Source of the DNA: an uncultured Faecalibacterium sp.
Lineage (GTDB): Bacteria; Bacillota; Clostridia; Oscillospirales; Ruminococcaceae
Direction of reading: 5' to 3'
Length of the DNA: 31,676 nucleotides
NCBI GenBank assembly: GCA_900765105.1
Contig: CAAFQM010000206.1
Span: 1 to 31,676 of the forward strand
Below the pieces are notes generated by a model. It was not told where the DNA came from. It was given only the letters and a program-made list of their open reading frames with translations, and made no database searches. Within the stretch, counting starts at the first letter, position 1, and each line of letters opens with the position of its first letter. Positions 8,243-15,995 of the stretch are shown here, one piece after another. The position numbers and the translations under genes were made by a program.

Positions 8243-9555
8243 AGCCAAAAGACCTGTTTCGCTACGGCTGCACCAACCTGTTCCGGCGAAAGACCCGCAC
8301 GGCGCTGACAGCCCTGTCCATGGCGGTGGGCGTCATGTGTATCGTGGTGCTGATCTCCGTAGGTCTGGGCTATGAGCAGGCGTACCGCGAGAGCATCGAG
8401 GCACTGGGCAGCCTGACAAAGATCGATGTGACGCCTGCCACCAGCGACTACGGACGCAAGGCGCTGCTGAACGACAAGGCGCTGGAGGCCTTCCGGGGCA
8501 TTGACGGTGTGGAGGCGGTAACGCCGGTCTACCAGCAGTCCGCCTACATCGTCTCCGGCAACTATGTCAACATGGTGCGCATCTACGGCATCGACATGAC
8601 CACGGCGGAGAGCTTCATGCTGACGCCGGAACGGGGCACGATGGCCGAGGACGGTACACACCTGCATCCGGAAGTCATGTTCACAGACGACGTGGCGGCT
8701 GGCCTTGCCAACAAGGCAAAGGATTGGGAACTGGCAGTAGACGAGAATGGCAACGCCCTGATTGACCTGCTGGAAGTGCCTGTTCGCATGACCTTCGATT
8801 CCTCCAGCCTGACCGGTGAGCCGAAGGCCGACACCGACGGACGGGCACTGCCCTCCAGCAACCTGTATACCCTGCGGGTGACGGGCATCTGCTCCACCCT
8901 GAATAACAACTTCGCCACCGCCGCGTTCATGTCCTTTGACCGCTTGCAGGAGATGACGCAGGCCAACGCCAATTACATGGGTGCGACAACTCAAACCAAG
9001 ACGGCAGAGGAAAAAGCCAACGGCCCTACCTACGACTTGGTTTGGGTGAAGGTGAAGAACGTCAGCGACGTGCAGCGGATCGTCAAGCTGATCCGTGACA
9101 CGGGCCTGAACACCTATTCCCTCAACGATATGCTTGAGACGGTGCGGACACAGTCCCGGCAGATCCAGGGGATGTTGGGCGCGCTGGGCGGTATCGCCGT
9201 CCTGATCTCCGCCATCTGCGTGGCAAACACCATGATGATGTCCATTACGGAACGGACGCGGGAGATCGGCGTGCTGAAGGTGCTGGGTACCGTTCGCAGC
9301 GACATCTTCAAGATGTTTCTCTCGGAGGCACTGATCGTAGGCGTGATCGGCGGCGCGGCAGGCTTGGTGCTGAGCTTTATCGCCAAGTGGCTGATACCGA
9401 TGATCTTCGCATCCCGTGAGCTGCGGTGCGTGCTGCCCTGGTGGCTGGCGGTCTGCGGCGTGGTGTTTTCCGGCTGCGTGGCCATTGCCGCCGCTTGGAT
9501 CCCCGCACGAAAGGCAACGCTTATCAGCCCCAACGAGGCCATCCGCTCTGAGTGA
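8239..9555 (+). CDS. MacB/FtsX-type ABC permease
   Basis: This 438-residue permease has the classic MacB layout: an N-terminal amphipathic stretch and TM1 (about 22-44), a large extracellular MacB periplasmic-core-like domain (about 46-300), then three C-terminal membrane helices (about 310-332, 360-382, 400-422). Family motifs are visible: RRKTRTALTALSMAVGV at TM1, ITERTREIGVLKVLGT after TM2 (the coupling segment) and PARKATLISPNEAIRSE at the end. With the ATPase at 5520-6239 it would form a type VII ABC complex. Direction of transport cannot be told; these proteins can also act as motors on extracellular partners. Translation is coupled to the previous gene by an ATGA overlap. Confidence 0.95.
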   Translation: MKPKDLFRYGCTNLFRRKTRTALTALSMAVGVMCIVVLISVGLGYEQAYRESIEALGSLTKIDVTPATSDYGRKALLNDKALEAFRGIDGVEAVTPVYQQSAYIVSGNYVNMVRIYGIDMTTAESFMLTPERGTMAEDGTHLHPEVMFTDDVAAGLANKAKDWELAVDENGNALIDLLEVPVRMTFDSSSLTGEPKADTDGRALPSSNLYTLRVTGICSTLNNNFATAAFMSFDRLQEMTQANANYMGATTQTKTAEEKANGPTYDLVWVKVKNVSDVQRIVKLIRDTGLNTYSLNDMLETVRTQSRQIQGMLGALGGIAVLISAICVANTMMMSITERTREIGVLKVLGTVRSDIFKMFLSEALIVGVIGGAAGLVLSFIAKWLIPMIFASRELRCVLPWWLAVCGVVFSGCVAIAAAWIPARKATLISPNEAIRSE

Positions 9556-9564
9556 GGTAACGAT

Positions 9565-9948
9565 ATGAAAAAGATATGCTGTATAGTGCTGACCGTACTC
9601 TGCATCCTGCCGTGCTTGGCAGGGTGTGGGAAAGCAAATACTGTCAATGAAGAGCCGCTGATCCGCAGCTTTGTGATCGGCAACAGCACGGCGGAGATCC
9701 AGACCCACACGGAGGATGGCGAGACGCACTATGTGATCGCCATTACGCTGCCGACGGACACGGATTTCAAAAGCTGTGCCGCAAATGTAGAGCTTGCCCC
9801 GGATGCGGTGCTAGACATGGATAGTCCCTGCATCGTGAACGAACTGGGCGGTCGGCTCATTTTGAACCTGGCGTTGGAAGAACGTGATCTGGTCGTCACC
9901 AGCGGTGAATTGAGCCAGACCTACAGCTTCCAGATCGAGCTGGAATGA
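9565..9948 (+). CDS. small lipoprotein with a single cadherin/DUF5018-like domain
   Basis: This 127-residue protein has a lipoprotein signal (MKKICC...LAGC, Cys21 predicted lipidated). The rest is about one beta-sandwich: VIAITLPTDTDFKSCAANV followed by a short strand pattern and a closing YSFQIEL. The same plan (a strand ending in LPxGTD, a 'p.i.l..gA' strand, then a closing Y.V.V strand) is repeated many times in the giant proteins at 11823 and 15996, so it looks like a membrane-tethered single copy of their building block. It starts 9 bases after the permease with GAGGTAA as ribosome site. Exact function unknown; domain assignment is by pattern only. Confidence 0.86.
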   Translation: MKKICCIVLTVLCILPCLAGCGKANTVNEEPLIRSFVIGNSTAEIQTHTEDGETHYVIAITLPTDTDFKSCAANVELAPDAVLDMDSPCIVNELGGRLILNLALEERDLVVTSGELSQTYSFQIELE

Positions 9949-9959
9949 GGGCTAGGAAA

Positions 9960-10373
9960 ATGAAAAAGACCTGTATAGCCTTAATAGTGCTTGTGGCACT
10001 GTTGTCGATGCTGACAGCCTGCGGAAAGCAGGCGGACGATCCTTTTGGTGCAGATAGTGCGTCGACGGACGCAATAACTTCTGTAAGCGCTAATGGCACG
10101 GCGTGCCGTGTTGATGTGCAGAAGAATTATGGTGGGCAGGAAACGGGATTGCGGTTCAGCATTTTCATCCCGAAATCGGCAGTTCAGGACGAGACGAACG
10201 TCGCACTGACACTGGAGCTTGGCTCTGGTTGGTCGATTTCAGAGGATAGCAATTGTATAGTCCAGATGGATGGCAGCAATGTCATTGTGGATTTGAGTGA
10301 AGAAGTGCCGGTAATTATCTTAAAGGCTGACGCCATGGATACGACACGCTGCTACCATCTGACTGTAGAATAG
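9960..10373 (+). CDS. small lipoprotein, paralogue-like partner of the previous gene
   Basis: This protein of 137 residues starts at 9960; an in-frame ATG at 9945 overlaps the previous stop and would add MRARK. I prefer 9960 because MKKTC is a typical signal-peptide start and GAGGG lies 7 bases upstream. Lipobox L-T-A-C gives a lipidated Cys near residue 21. The mature part is a single beta domain like that of its neighbour (LRFSIFIPKSAV, then a VIVDLSEEVPVIIL strand pair, ending YHLTVE). Base composition is somewhat richer in A+T than the permease genes. A 142-base gap follows before the second DUF4430 gene. Confidence 0.82.
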   Translation: MKKTCIALIVLVALLSMLTACGKQADDPFGADSASTDAITSVSANGTACRVDVQKNYGGQETGLRFSIFIPKSAVQDETNVALTLELGSGWSISEDSNCIVQMDGSNVIVDLSEEVPVIILKADAMDTTRCYHLTVE

Positions 10374-10515
10374 AGGAAGTTCAGTGTTTGCTTTTCTGAT
10401 TTTACGGAGGTGATGCCAATGGGCATATAGTGGCAAAACGCAAAACCCTAGGAAGCAGCCAAGATCATAAATTTCGAGTGATACGCTCGAAAAATAGATT
10501 TAAGGAGAAATTATT
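10374..10515 (+). other. leader region before the secreted DUF4430 gene
   Basis: The gap holds GGAGGTG followed by a tiny reading frame (ATGCCAATGGGCATATAG, 10413-10430), an A-rich stretch GGCAAAACGCAAAACC, and a 7-bp hairpin TTTCGAG/CTCGAAA (about 10470-10492) close to the ribosome site AAGGAGA of the next gene. I could not match it to a named riboswitch. It may hold an internal promoter or a translation-control leader. Confidence 0.35.
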
Positions 10516-11712
10516 ATGAAGAAAACTTGCAATAAGCTGCTAGCTTTTGTGCTGGCACTTGCCATGGCGCTCTCTGTCAGCGTCGTTGCGTTCGCATCCG
10601 AAACGACTGCTCCTACCAGCAGCACGACCGTGACCGCTCTCGACGGGATCGCATCTGTGAACGTGGAAGGCGTGGATGCGTACTACCAGTACGATGACAA
10701 CACCGGTTCCAGCGTGAAGTACATCCGCGCCAAGCTCGGTGCGACCAAGACTTGGGAAAACCTTCAGTCTGCCCGCGTGGCAATCACGACCACTGGTGCC
10801 GTACCTACTGTTGCCGGCGCTACCGCGACCTCTTCCACCGGAAATGAATACATCTACACGCTGAATCTGCTGAACACCCGCTATGCCGTCACCGTTGGCA
10901 GCAACACCTACTACCTGGCTGCTGGCTTTGAGAAGAACATTGCTATCTCCAGTGACGATGCTCTCGCTATCACGGTAACTAAGCTGGGTTCTACTACTGC
11001 TGGAATCACGGTTTATGGTTCTGTTGTTCAGAACAACTACATGGGCAACACCTACTATGTGAACAACAACATTGACTGGACCGACACCAGCGTTGCTTAT
11101 TATGTGTCCGGTAGCTATACTTGGGAAGGCAGCAAGGCCTCTGTTGATGCGACCATCACCGCGGTTAATGGCGCCACTCTGGGCGGCAACTACGCTAGTG
11201 GCATGATCAATCTGAATGTGACCCGCCCCATCGTAACAGCGACCAAGGATGGCGTGACTCGCTCCTACATTGTCACTGCTGTTATCGATACCGCAACCAG
11301 CTTTGAGGTCACTGAGGATACCTATGCAATCGACTTCACCGAACTGAACGCATCTACGTATGGCACTCAGTTTGCAACGAATGTGTCCCAGATTGAAGAC
11401 GCTCTGGCTGCCTATTATAATCAGGGCAAGGTGTTCGCCGCTACCGACAGCGTGATGGATGTCATGAAGGACTTCATTTCCTTCGCGCAGAGCACTTATT
11501 TCACTGGCACCACGAACTGCAGCGACACCTATCTGGCGACCCTGAATGGTCTGGGCGAGTTCTCTGCCGGCCAGATGTCCGGCTGGTGCTACATGGATGG
11601 CGCATATACGCCCACTTGCAAGGTGCCCATGGTCGGCGCAGCTGACTACGCCCTTGGCAATGCGCCTCTCTTTACTTGGTTCCTGACTGTAGATTACACG
11701 CCCCACTTCTAA
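10516..11712 (+). CDS. secreted protein with C-terminal DUF4430 domain
   Basis: This 398-residue protein has a signal peptide (cleavage near AFA-SE, residue 27) and no lipobox or anchor. Residues about 35-300 are beta-rich and low in charge with many T, S, N, Y and A; I do not recognise a named domain there. Residues about 308-398 fit DUF4430: DSVMDVMKDFISFAQ (the helix after 'tvfdlL'), a TYLATLNGLGEF strand, AGQMSGWCYMDGAY and a closing LFTWFLTVDYTPHF. It is thus a second transcobalamin-beta-like protein in the cluster, secreted instead of lipidated. The ribosome site AAGGAGAAA precedes the start. Synonymous codon use looks biased (GCT, ACC, AAC rich), which fits a highly expressed secreted protein. 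Confidence 0.93.
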   Translation: MKKTCNKLLAFVLALAMALSVSVVAFASETTAPTSSTTVTALDGIASVNVEGVDAYYQYDDNTGSSVKYIRAKLGATKTWENLQSARVAITTTGAVPTVAGATATSSTGNEYIYTLNLLNTRYAVTVGSNTYYLAAGFEKNIAISSDDALAITVTKLGSTTAGITVYGSVVQNNYMGNTYYVNNNIDWTDTSVAYYVSGSYTWEGSKASVDATITAVNGATLGGNYASGMINLNVTRPIVTATKDGVTRSYIVTAVIDTATSFEVTEDTYAIDFTELNASTYGTQFATNVSQIEDALAAYYNQGKVFAATDSVMDVMKDFISFAQSTYFTGTTNCSDTYLATLNGLGEFSAGQMSGWCYMDGAYTPTCKVPMVGAADYALGNAPLFTWFLTVDYTPHF

Positions 11713-11722
11713 TTGATCCTAT

Positions 11723-11815
11723 GGGGCGGCAGTGATCCTGCCGCCCCCACCACAGGGGAGATCTGGGCTGTATATGTCTGGATCTCCCCTATGCAAATAG
11801 CATAATTGGGAGATC
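11723..11815 (+). promoter_or_regulatory. double hairpin able to mask the next ribosome site
   Basis: Hairpin 1: a 10-bp perfect stem (11723-11732 with 11738-11747). Hairpin 2: AGGGGAGATC (11754-11763) pairs with GATCTCCCCT (11781-11790). Neither has a T-tract. The 3' arm of hairpin 2 is also exactly complementary over eight bases to GGGAGATC (11808-11815), which is the ribosome site of the 1384-residue protein starting at 11823. The two pairings exclude one another. Confidence 0.6.
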
Positions 11816-11822
11816 AACCAAG

Positions 11823-14800
11823 ATGAAGATGAGAACCCACAAATTATTCAAGCATCTGTTGGCGCTATGCCTAACCCTGCTGATACTTCTCCCCACAAAT
11901 ACATACGCATGGACAACGGACGACCTGACCAGTACAACGTGGCCCTATCTTGTAGGGTGGACTGGCGGAAAGGCTGCCGATTACGGTGAGTTTTTCTCTC
12001 TGAAAGATACCGAAGGCAGGTTTTACTCGCGCGAAGCAAAGTCTTTCGGTGTCGGCCCCCTGGTGAGAGTGGCGATTCCAGAAGGCGGAAGCTCTACATT
12101 TTCCCCTGCCAGCTTTTATAGCGACTATGCCGGGAAAAACGTGATCTCCGGCACGACGTTTACCTGTCAGGAAAGCCTGCCTGCCGATCATTCCTCCCCG
12201 GTTCTCTATACGGCCAAAGCTGCGGATGGGCGCGAATATCCATTCTATATTATCGCGGACCCGGCCCGCAACAACAGCAAGAATACAGATGAAGAAGTCA
12301 ACGAGATCATCGACTATCTGGTGGAGCCGCTGACGAACCTGTTCAGAGCGTACAGCTCCAAGCTGGAGGCGATGTATCAGGCTCGCAGCAGCGGTTCTCT
12401 TGCTGTGGGCGACTATCAGCCCGTGCAGTTCAATATGCTCTATCAGACCGCACGGAGCATTGGCTTTGCAGTTGCAGGGAGTGCCGAAAACTATCCTCAG
12501 GGTGGTATGGTGCTTCTTGAGTACCACGATTGGAACAGTGCCGACGCGGAAGATGTCATGCGCAAAGTACTGGAGTATGATGCGTATAACACATATACCG
12601 GTGGATACCTGCGAAGATACAGCAAGGACTATTATCAGGCACTGGTTGAGGTCGCCGCGCCGTACTACCTAGATTTTGTAGAAAATAACCGCATCACGGA
12701 ACCGGCCATTGATCGGTACGCGGTGGGGGATTCCGTGGGCGTAGTTGATACGGCAAGCAAGACGGTTACCATTCGTTTTCCGCAAGGCACGGATTTTGCC
12801 AAGCTGCCTGCACCTACCATTGAATTGTCCGATTGGCTCAAGATCTCACAGGTAGCAGGCTCGTTGAAGAGTGGCAGAGTTGTATATAACATTACTCCGT
12901 GGGAAAAAACAGCCGGCATTGTCTATGACGGCGTTTCTACTATTGATGAATACGGCTTTGACATGGGCGCAGATCTGTCTGCCTACTGGAATGTCGTGGT
13001 CGAAGAGGGTGATCCCTATACGGTCGCAAGTGCTTTTTCAGTAACAACGGCGGACGGTGTGATCAGATACGGCAAGATCGACGAGGAAAACGGAACGATC
13101 ACCCTCAATCTGCCGGTGGGGACAGACCTTACCGCGATCAGTCCTACTATTACGCATACGGGCACGCATACCAATATGGACAGCGGCACGTTTGACTTCA
13201 GCGGCGGCAAAACACAAACGCTTACTGTCTATAACCGCACCTATGAGCTTGAAAGATCCTATACCGTCACCATAACGGCAGAGGCGTCTTCTCAGAACGC
13301 CATCGAGTCTTACAGCATCGGTGATGCGATCGGCACGATCAATGCAGATACCGGCGTTGTGGAGATCACCATCCCCTACGCAACGGATCTTGCCTCTGTG
13401 CAGCCGGAGATCGTGATCTCGGAGTTTGCGAAACCGAAAAGTGTACCCGACAGACTGAGCGAGGGTGACAACGAGTATGTGGTCGCGGCCGAGAACGGCG
13501 TTGAGCGGACGTGGACTGTCAAGATCACACGCACTCCTGCCGCAAAGGGCAACAATATTCTGTCCTTCCGCTATGGCTCGGTGCAGGGCGTTATCAACAA
13601 CAATACGGGCGAGATCACCATGGAACTGCCCGCGGGAACAGCGACCTCCTTCGCACCTGTGATTGAGGTATCTCCGTTTGCCACGGTTTCTCCCGCGTCC
13701 GGTGTAAAGCAGGATTTCTCGAAGACCGTCACCTACGTTGTTACGGCGGAAAACGGGAATACGAACGCCTACAATGTCAATGTTTCCTTTACCGGTGCGG
13801 TAGCCGAAAACGAGTATAAGGACGATCTGCGAAACGTTGTCAATAAGATCATCACCAGATACTCCAGTACGGCGGATGATGACTGGGAGTGGATGAACCT
13901 CGGCTTCTATCAGGGAAAGCTGGCAAACTACGATGGTGGTTATGACCTTGCTGGGCAGATCAGCGATCTGGACACCACCACAAGTGTGGCAATGACCAAC
14001 ATTGCCCGCACCATCATGATGTTGACAGCACGAGGATTTGACTGCTCTAACCTTGCGCAGTACAACGACGGTCAGCCGTTTACTGACAGCAAGGGCAACG
14101 AGGTGGACAACCTTGCGGAAACCATGTATAACTACGCGGGAACATACACCATAAACGGCCCAATTTTCGGCCTGATCTCGTTGGACATGGGTAATTACAC
14201 GATCCCCGACAACGCGATCTGGACACGGGATGCCTTTATGAATGTGATCCTTAATCACGTCTATCTGTCTGATGGATTTGACACGGATATGGTCGCTATG
14301 CTCATGCAGTCCATCGCGCCGTATGCCAATGACGAGGTTTATGGTGAACGGGTGCGCGCAAAGCTGGAGGAAGGCGTAAGCATTATCATCACCAGAATGA
14401 GTGCGGACTACTCCTTCAAGGCATGGGGTGCTGTCAACAGTGAAACGGCAGCTCAGGTCATTTGTGCGCTTTCCGCTATGGGCATCGACTGCCACACCGA
14501 TCCCCGCTTCTCCGACGGACAGGGGAAGAGCGTGATCCAAAACTGGGTGGACAGCTTTGTAAATCCCAGCGGTTACTTCCACCACACCACCGGCGTCATA
14601 AATAACGCCATGGCGACCTATCAGGGGTGCTATGCCAGCCAATGGTATCTGAACTTCCTGAAGGCGGGAGGTACTGGACATCCGTATTCGCTGTATAACC
14701 GGCGCTTTGACTTTGCCCGGCAGCTGTCTGCGGATGCTTCCATCACCGGCTTTGAGATCGAGGGCAAGCCAGGCGTTATCACCGAGGGCGGTGAAGGCGG

Positions 14801-15977
14801 CGAGAATACCATCACTGTTACAGTTCCCAACGGTATGCCCTTGACGAACCTGACCCCAACCGTGACGATGGCAGAAGGTGCGACGCTGCTTGCGCCGAGC
14901 CTTCCCGTGACTTTCGTAGAGGGCATCAAGCAACCCTTTACCGTGATGGCTGAGGACGGAAAGACCACCAAGACCTATAATGTCACCGTTACCCACGGCG
15001 ATGTGGGGGCTTCCGGTGCCGAGCTGGATGTCAACAGCATCAAGCTGCAAAACAGCGTGCTGAACGCAACGGACATACTGGAGAAGAAAGTCACCAAGGC
15101 ATCCGATGGGGCAACGGAAATTCTGCTTACGGTGAACGCCGGTGTGGATACCTCGAAGATGTATCTCAGTGCCAGCCTCTCTTACAAAGCGACCTCCGAC
15201 CCGTCTTTGGACGGAAAGAAGGTGATGGACTTCTCTGACTGGAAGACCTTCACCATGACCTCCGGCGATAAGACGGTACAGAATACCTACCGTATTAAGG
15301 TCGTGTCCAAGGCGCAGGCGGAGATCACCAGCTTCCGTGTTCAGGCGGTCGGTGAATGGTACAATGGCGTCATTGACAACGCCAAAAGCACCATCACTGT
15401 CACCGATGTGGACGATTCCAAGCTGACAAGCACCAAGCTGGTCACGGACATCGAATTCACCGGCAGAAGCTGCTCGCCGACCTCCGGTATCGCGGTGGAC
15501 TTTGCCAATGCAGCCACGTTCACGCTGGGCGGCGACAATGATCTGGCAAGCCGCACCTACACCGTTACTGTGCTGAACAAGAGCGGTCAGCCGATCTCTG
15601 CAAAGAGCAGCGGAGGCGATGATGATACGCCCTCGACCAGCACAGCGAAGATCACAGGCTTCTCCGTTTTGGGTGTGGATGGTGTGATCGACCAAAGTGC
15701 CGGCATTATTACCGTCACACTGCCGGCGGGAACGAACGTCACGGCGGTAGCGCCGGTCGTTACCGTCCCTGCGGGAGCCGTGGTCAGTCCGGTGTCCGGT
15801 GAAGTCGTGAACCTTACCAGTCCGCTGACCTATGCCGTAACGCTGGGCGCGGAAAGCACAAGTTATACCGTCACCGTTATCTTTGAGCGAAGTATTTCCC
15901 AGCAGCTTTGGGGTGCGGTGGCAGAAAACAGCGACGTAGCCGATCATCAGACCAGCTACGGACACAAATTCAATTAA
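11823..15977 (+). CDS. giant secreted protein: transcobalamin-like alpha barrel within cadherin/DUF5018-like repeats
   Basis: This 1384-residue protein has a signal peptide (cleavage near TYA-W, residue 29) and a mature start with the motif WPYL. Residues 30-300 are a mixed, unrecognised domain with helices. About four DUF5018/cadherin-like beta sandwiches follow (about 300-660), each with an 'itlP.gtd' strand and a closing 'YtVtv'. Residues about 660-970 are all-helical with repeated hairpin phrases (TTTSVAMTNIARTIMMLTAR, then DTDMVAMLMQSIAPY and AQVICALSAMGIDC, each followed by a short loop), which is the pattern of the alpha/alpha barrel shared by terpene cyclases, prenyltransferases and the N-terminal domain of transcobalamin/intrinsic factor. 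About four more sandwiches (970-1360) and a short tail complete it. No LPXTG, SLH or membrane anchor. B12 binding is inferred from context. Confidence 0.93.
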   Translation: MKMRTHKLFKHLLALCLTLLILLPTNTYAWTTDDLTSTTWPYLVGWTGGKAADYGEFFSLKDTEGRFYSREAKSFGVGPLVRVAIPEGGSSTFSPASFYSDYAGKNVISGTTFTCQESLPADHSSPVLYTAKAADGREYPFYIIADPARNNSKNTDEEVNEIIDYLVEPLTNLFRAYSSKLEAMYQARSSGSLAVGDYQPVQFNMLYQTARSIGFAVAGSAENYPQGGMVLLEYHDWNSADAEDVMRKVLEYDAYNTYTGGYLRRYSKDYYQALVEVAAPYYLDFVENNRITEPAIDRYAVGDSVGVVDTASKTVTIRFPQGTDFAKLPAPTIELSDWLKISQVAGSLKSGRVVYNITPWEKTAGIVYDGVSTIDEYGFDMGADLSAYWNVVVEEGDPYTVASAFSVTTADGVIRYGKIDEENGTITLNLPVGTDLTAISPTITHTGTHTNMDSGTFDFSGGKTQTLTVYNRTYELERSYTVTITAEASSQNAIESYSIGDAIGTINADTGVVEITIPYATDLASVQPEIVISEFAKPKSVPDRLSEGDNEYVVAAENGVERTWTVKITRTPAAKGNNILSFRYGSVQGVINNNTGEITMELPAGTATSFAPVIEVSPFATVSPASGVKQDFSKTVTYVVTAENGNTNAYNVNVSFTGAVAENEYKDDLRNVVNKIITRYSSTADDDWEWMNLGFYQGKLANYDGGYDLAGQISDLDTTTSVAMTNIARTIMMLTARGFDCSNLAQYNDGQPFTDSKGNEVDNLAETMYNYAGTYTINGPIFGLISLDMGNYTIPDNAIWTRDAFMNVILNHVYLSDGFDTDMVAMLMQSIAPYANDEVYGERVRAKLEEGVSIIITRMSADYSFKAWGAVNSETAAQVICALSAMGIDCHTDPRFSDGQGKSVIQNWVDSFVNPSGYFHHTTGVINNAMATYQGCYASQWYLNFLKAGGTGHPYSLYNRRFDFARQLSADASITGFEIEGKPGVITEGGEGGENTITVTVPNGMPLTNLTPTVTMAEGATLLAPSLPVTFVEGIKQPFTVMAEDGKTTKTYNVTVTHGDVGASGAELDVNSIKLQNSVLNATDILEKKVTKASDGATEILLTVNAGVDTSKMYLSASLSYKATSDPSLDGKKVMDFSDWKTFTMTSGDKTVQNTYRIKVVSKAQAEITSFRVQAVGEWYNGVIDNAKSTITVTDVDDSKLTSTKLVTDIEFTGRSCSPTSGIAVDFANAATFTLGGDNDLASRTYTVTVLNKSGQPISAKSSGGDDDTPSTSTAKITGFSVLGVDGVIDQSAGIITVTLPAGTNVTAVAPVVTVPAGAVVSPVSGEVVNLTSPLTYAVTLGAESTSYTVTVIFERSISQQLWGAVAENSDVADHQTSYGHKFN

Positions 15978-15995
15978 AGCAGAAAGGAGAGAGCC

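Noticed and set aside
10413..10500. c-di-GMP-I (GEMM) riboswitch candidate, because of GGCAAAAC and ACGCAAAACC
   Set aside because: The hairpin needed between the two A-rich motifs and the closing GGTTGCC strand are missing.
11723..11790. Rho-independent terminator after the second DUF4430 gene
   Set aside because: Both stems are strong but neither is followed by a T-tract, so I list them as regulatory hairpins.
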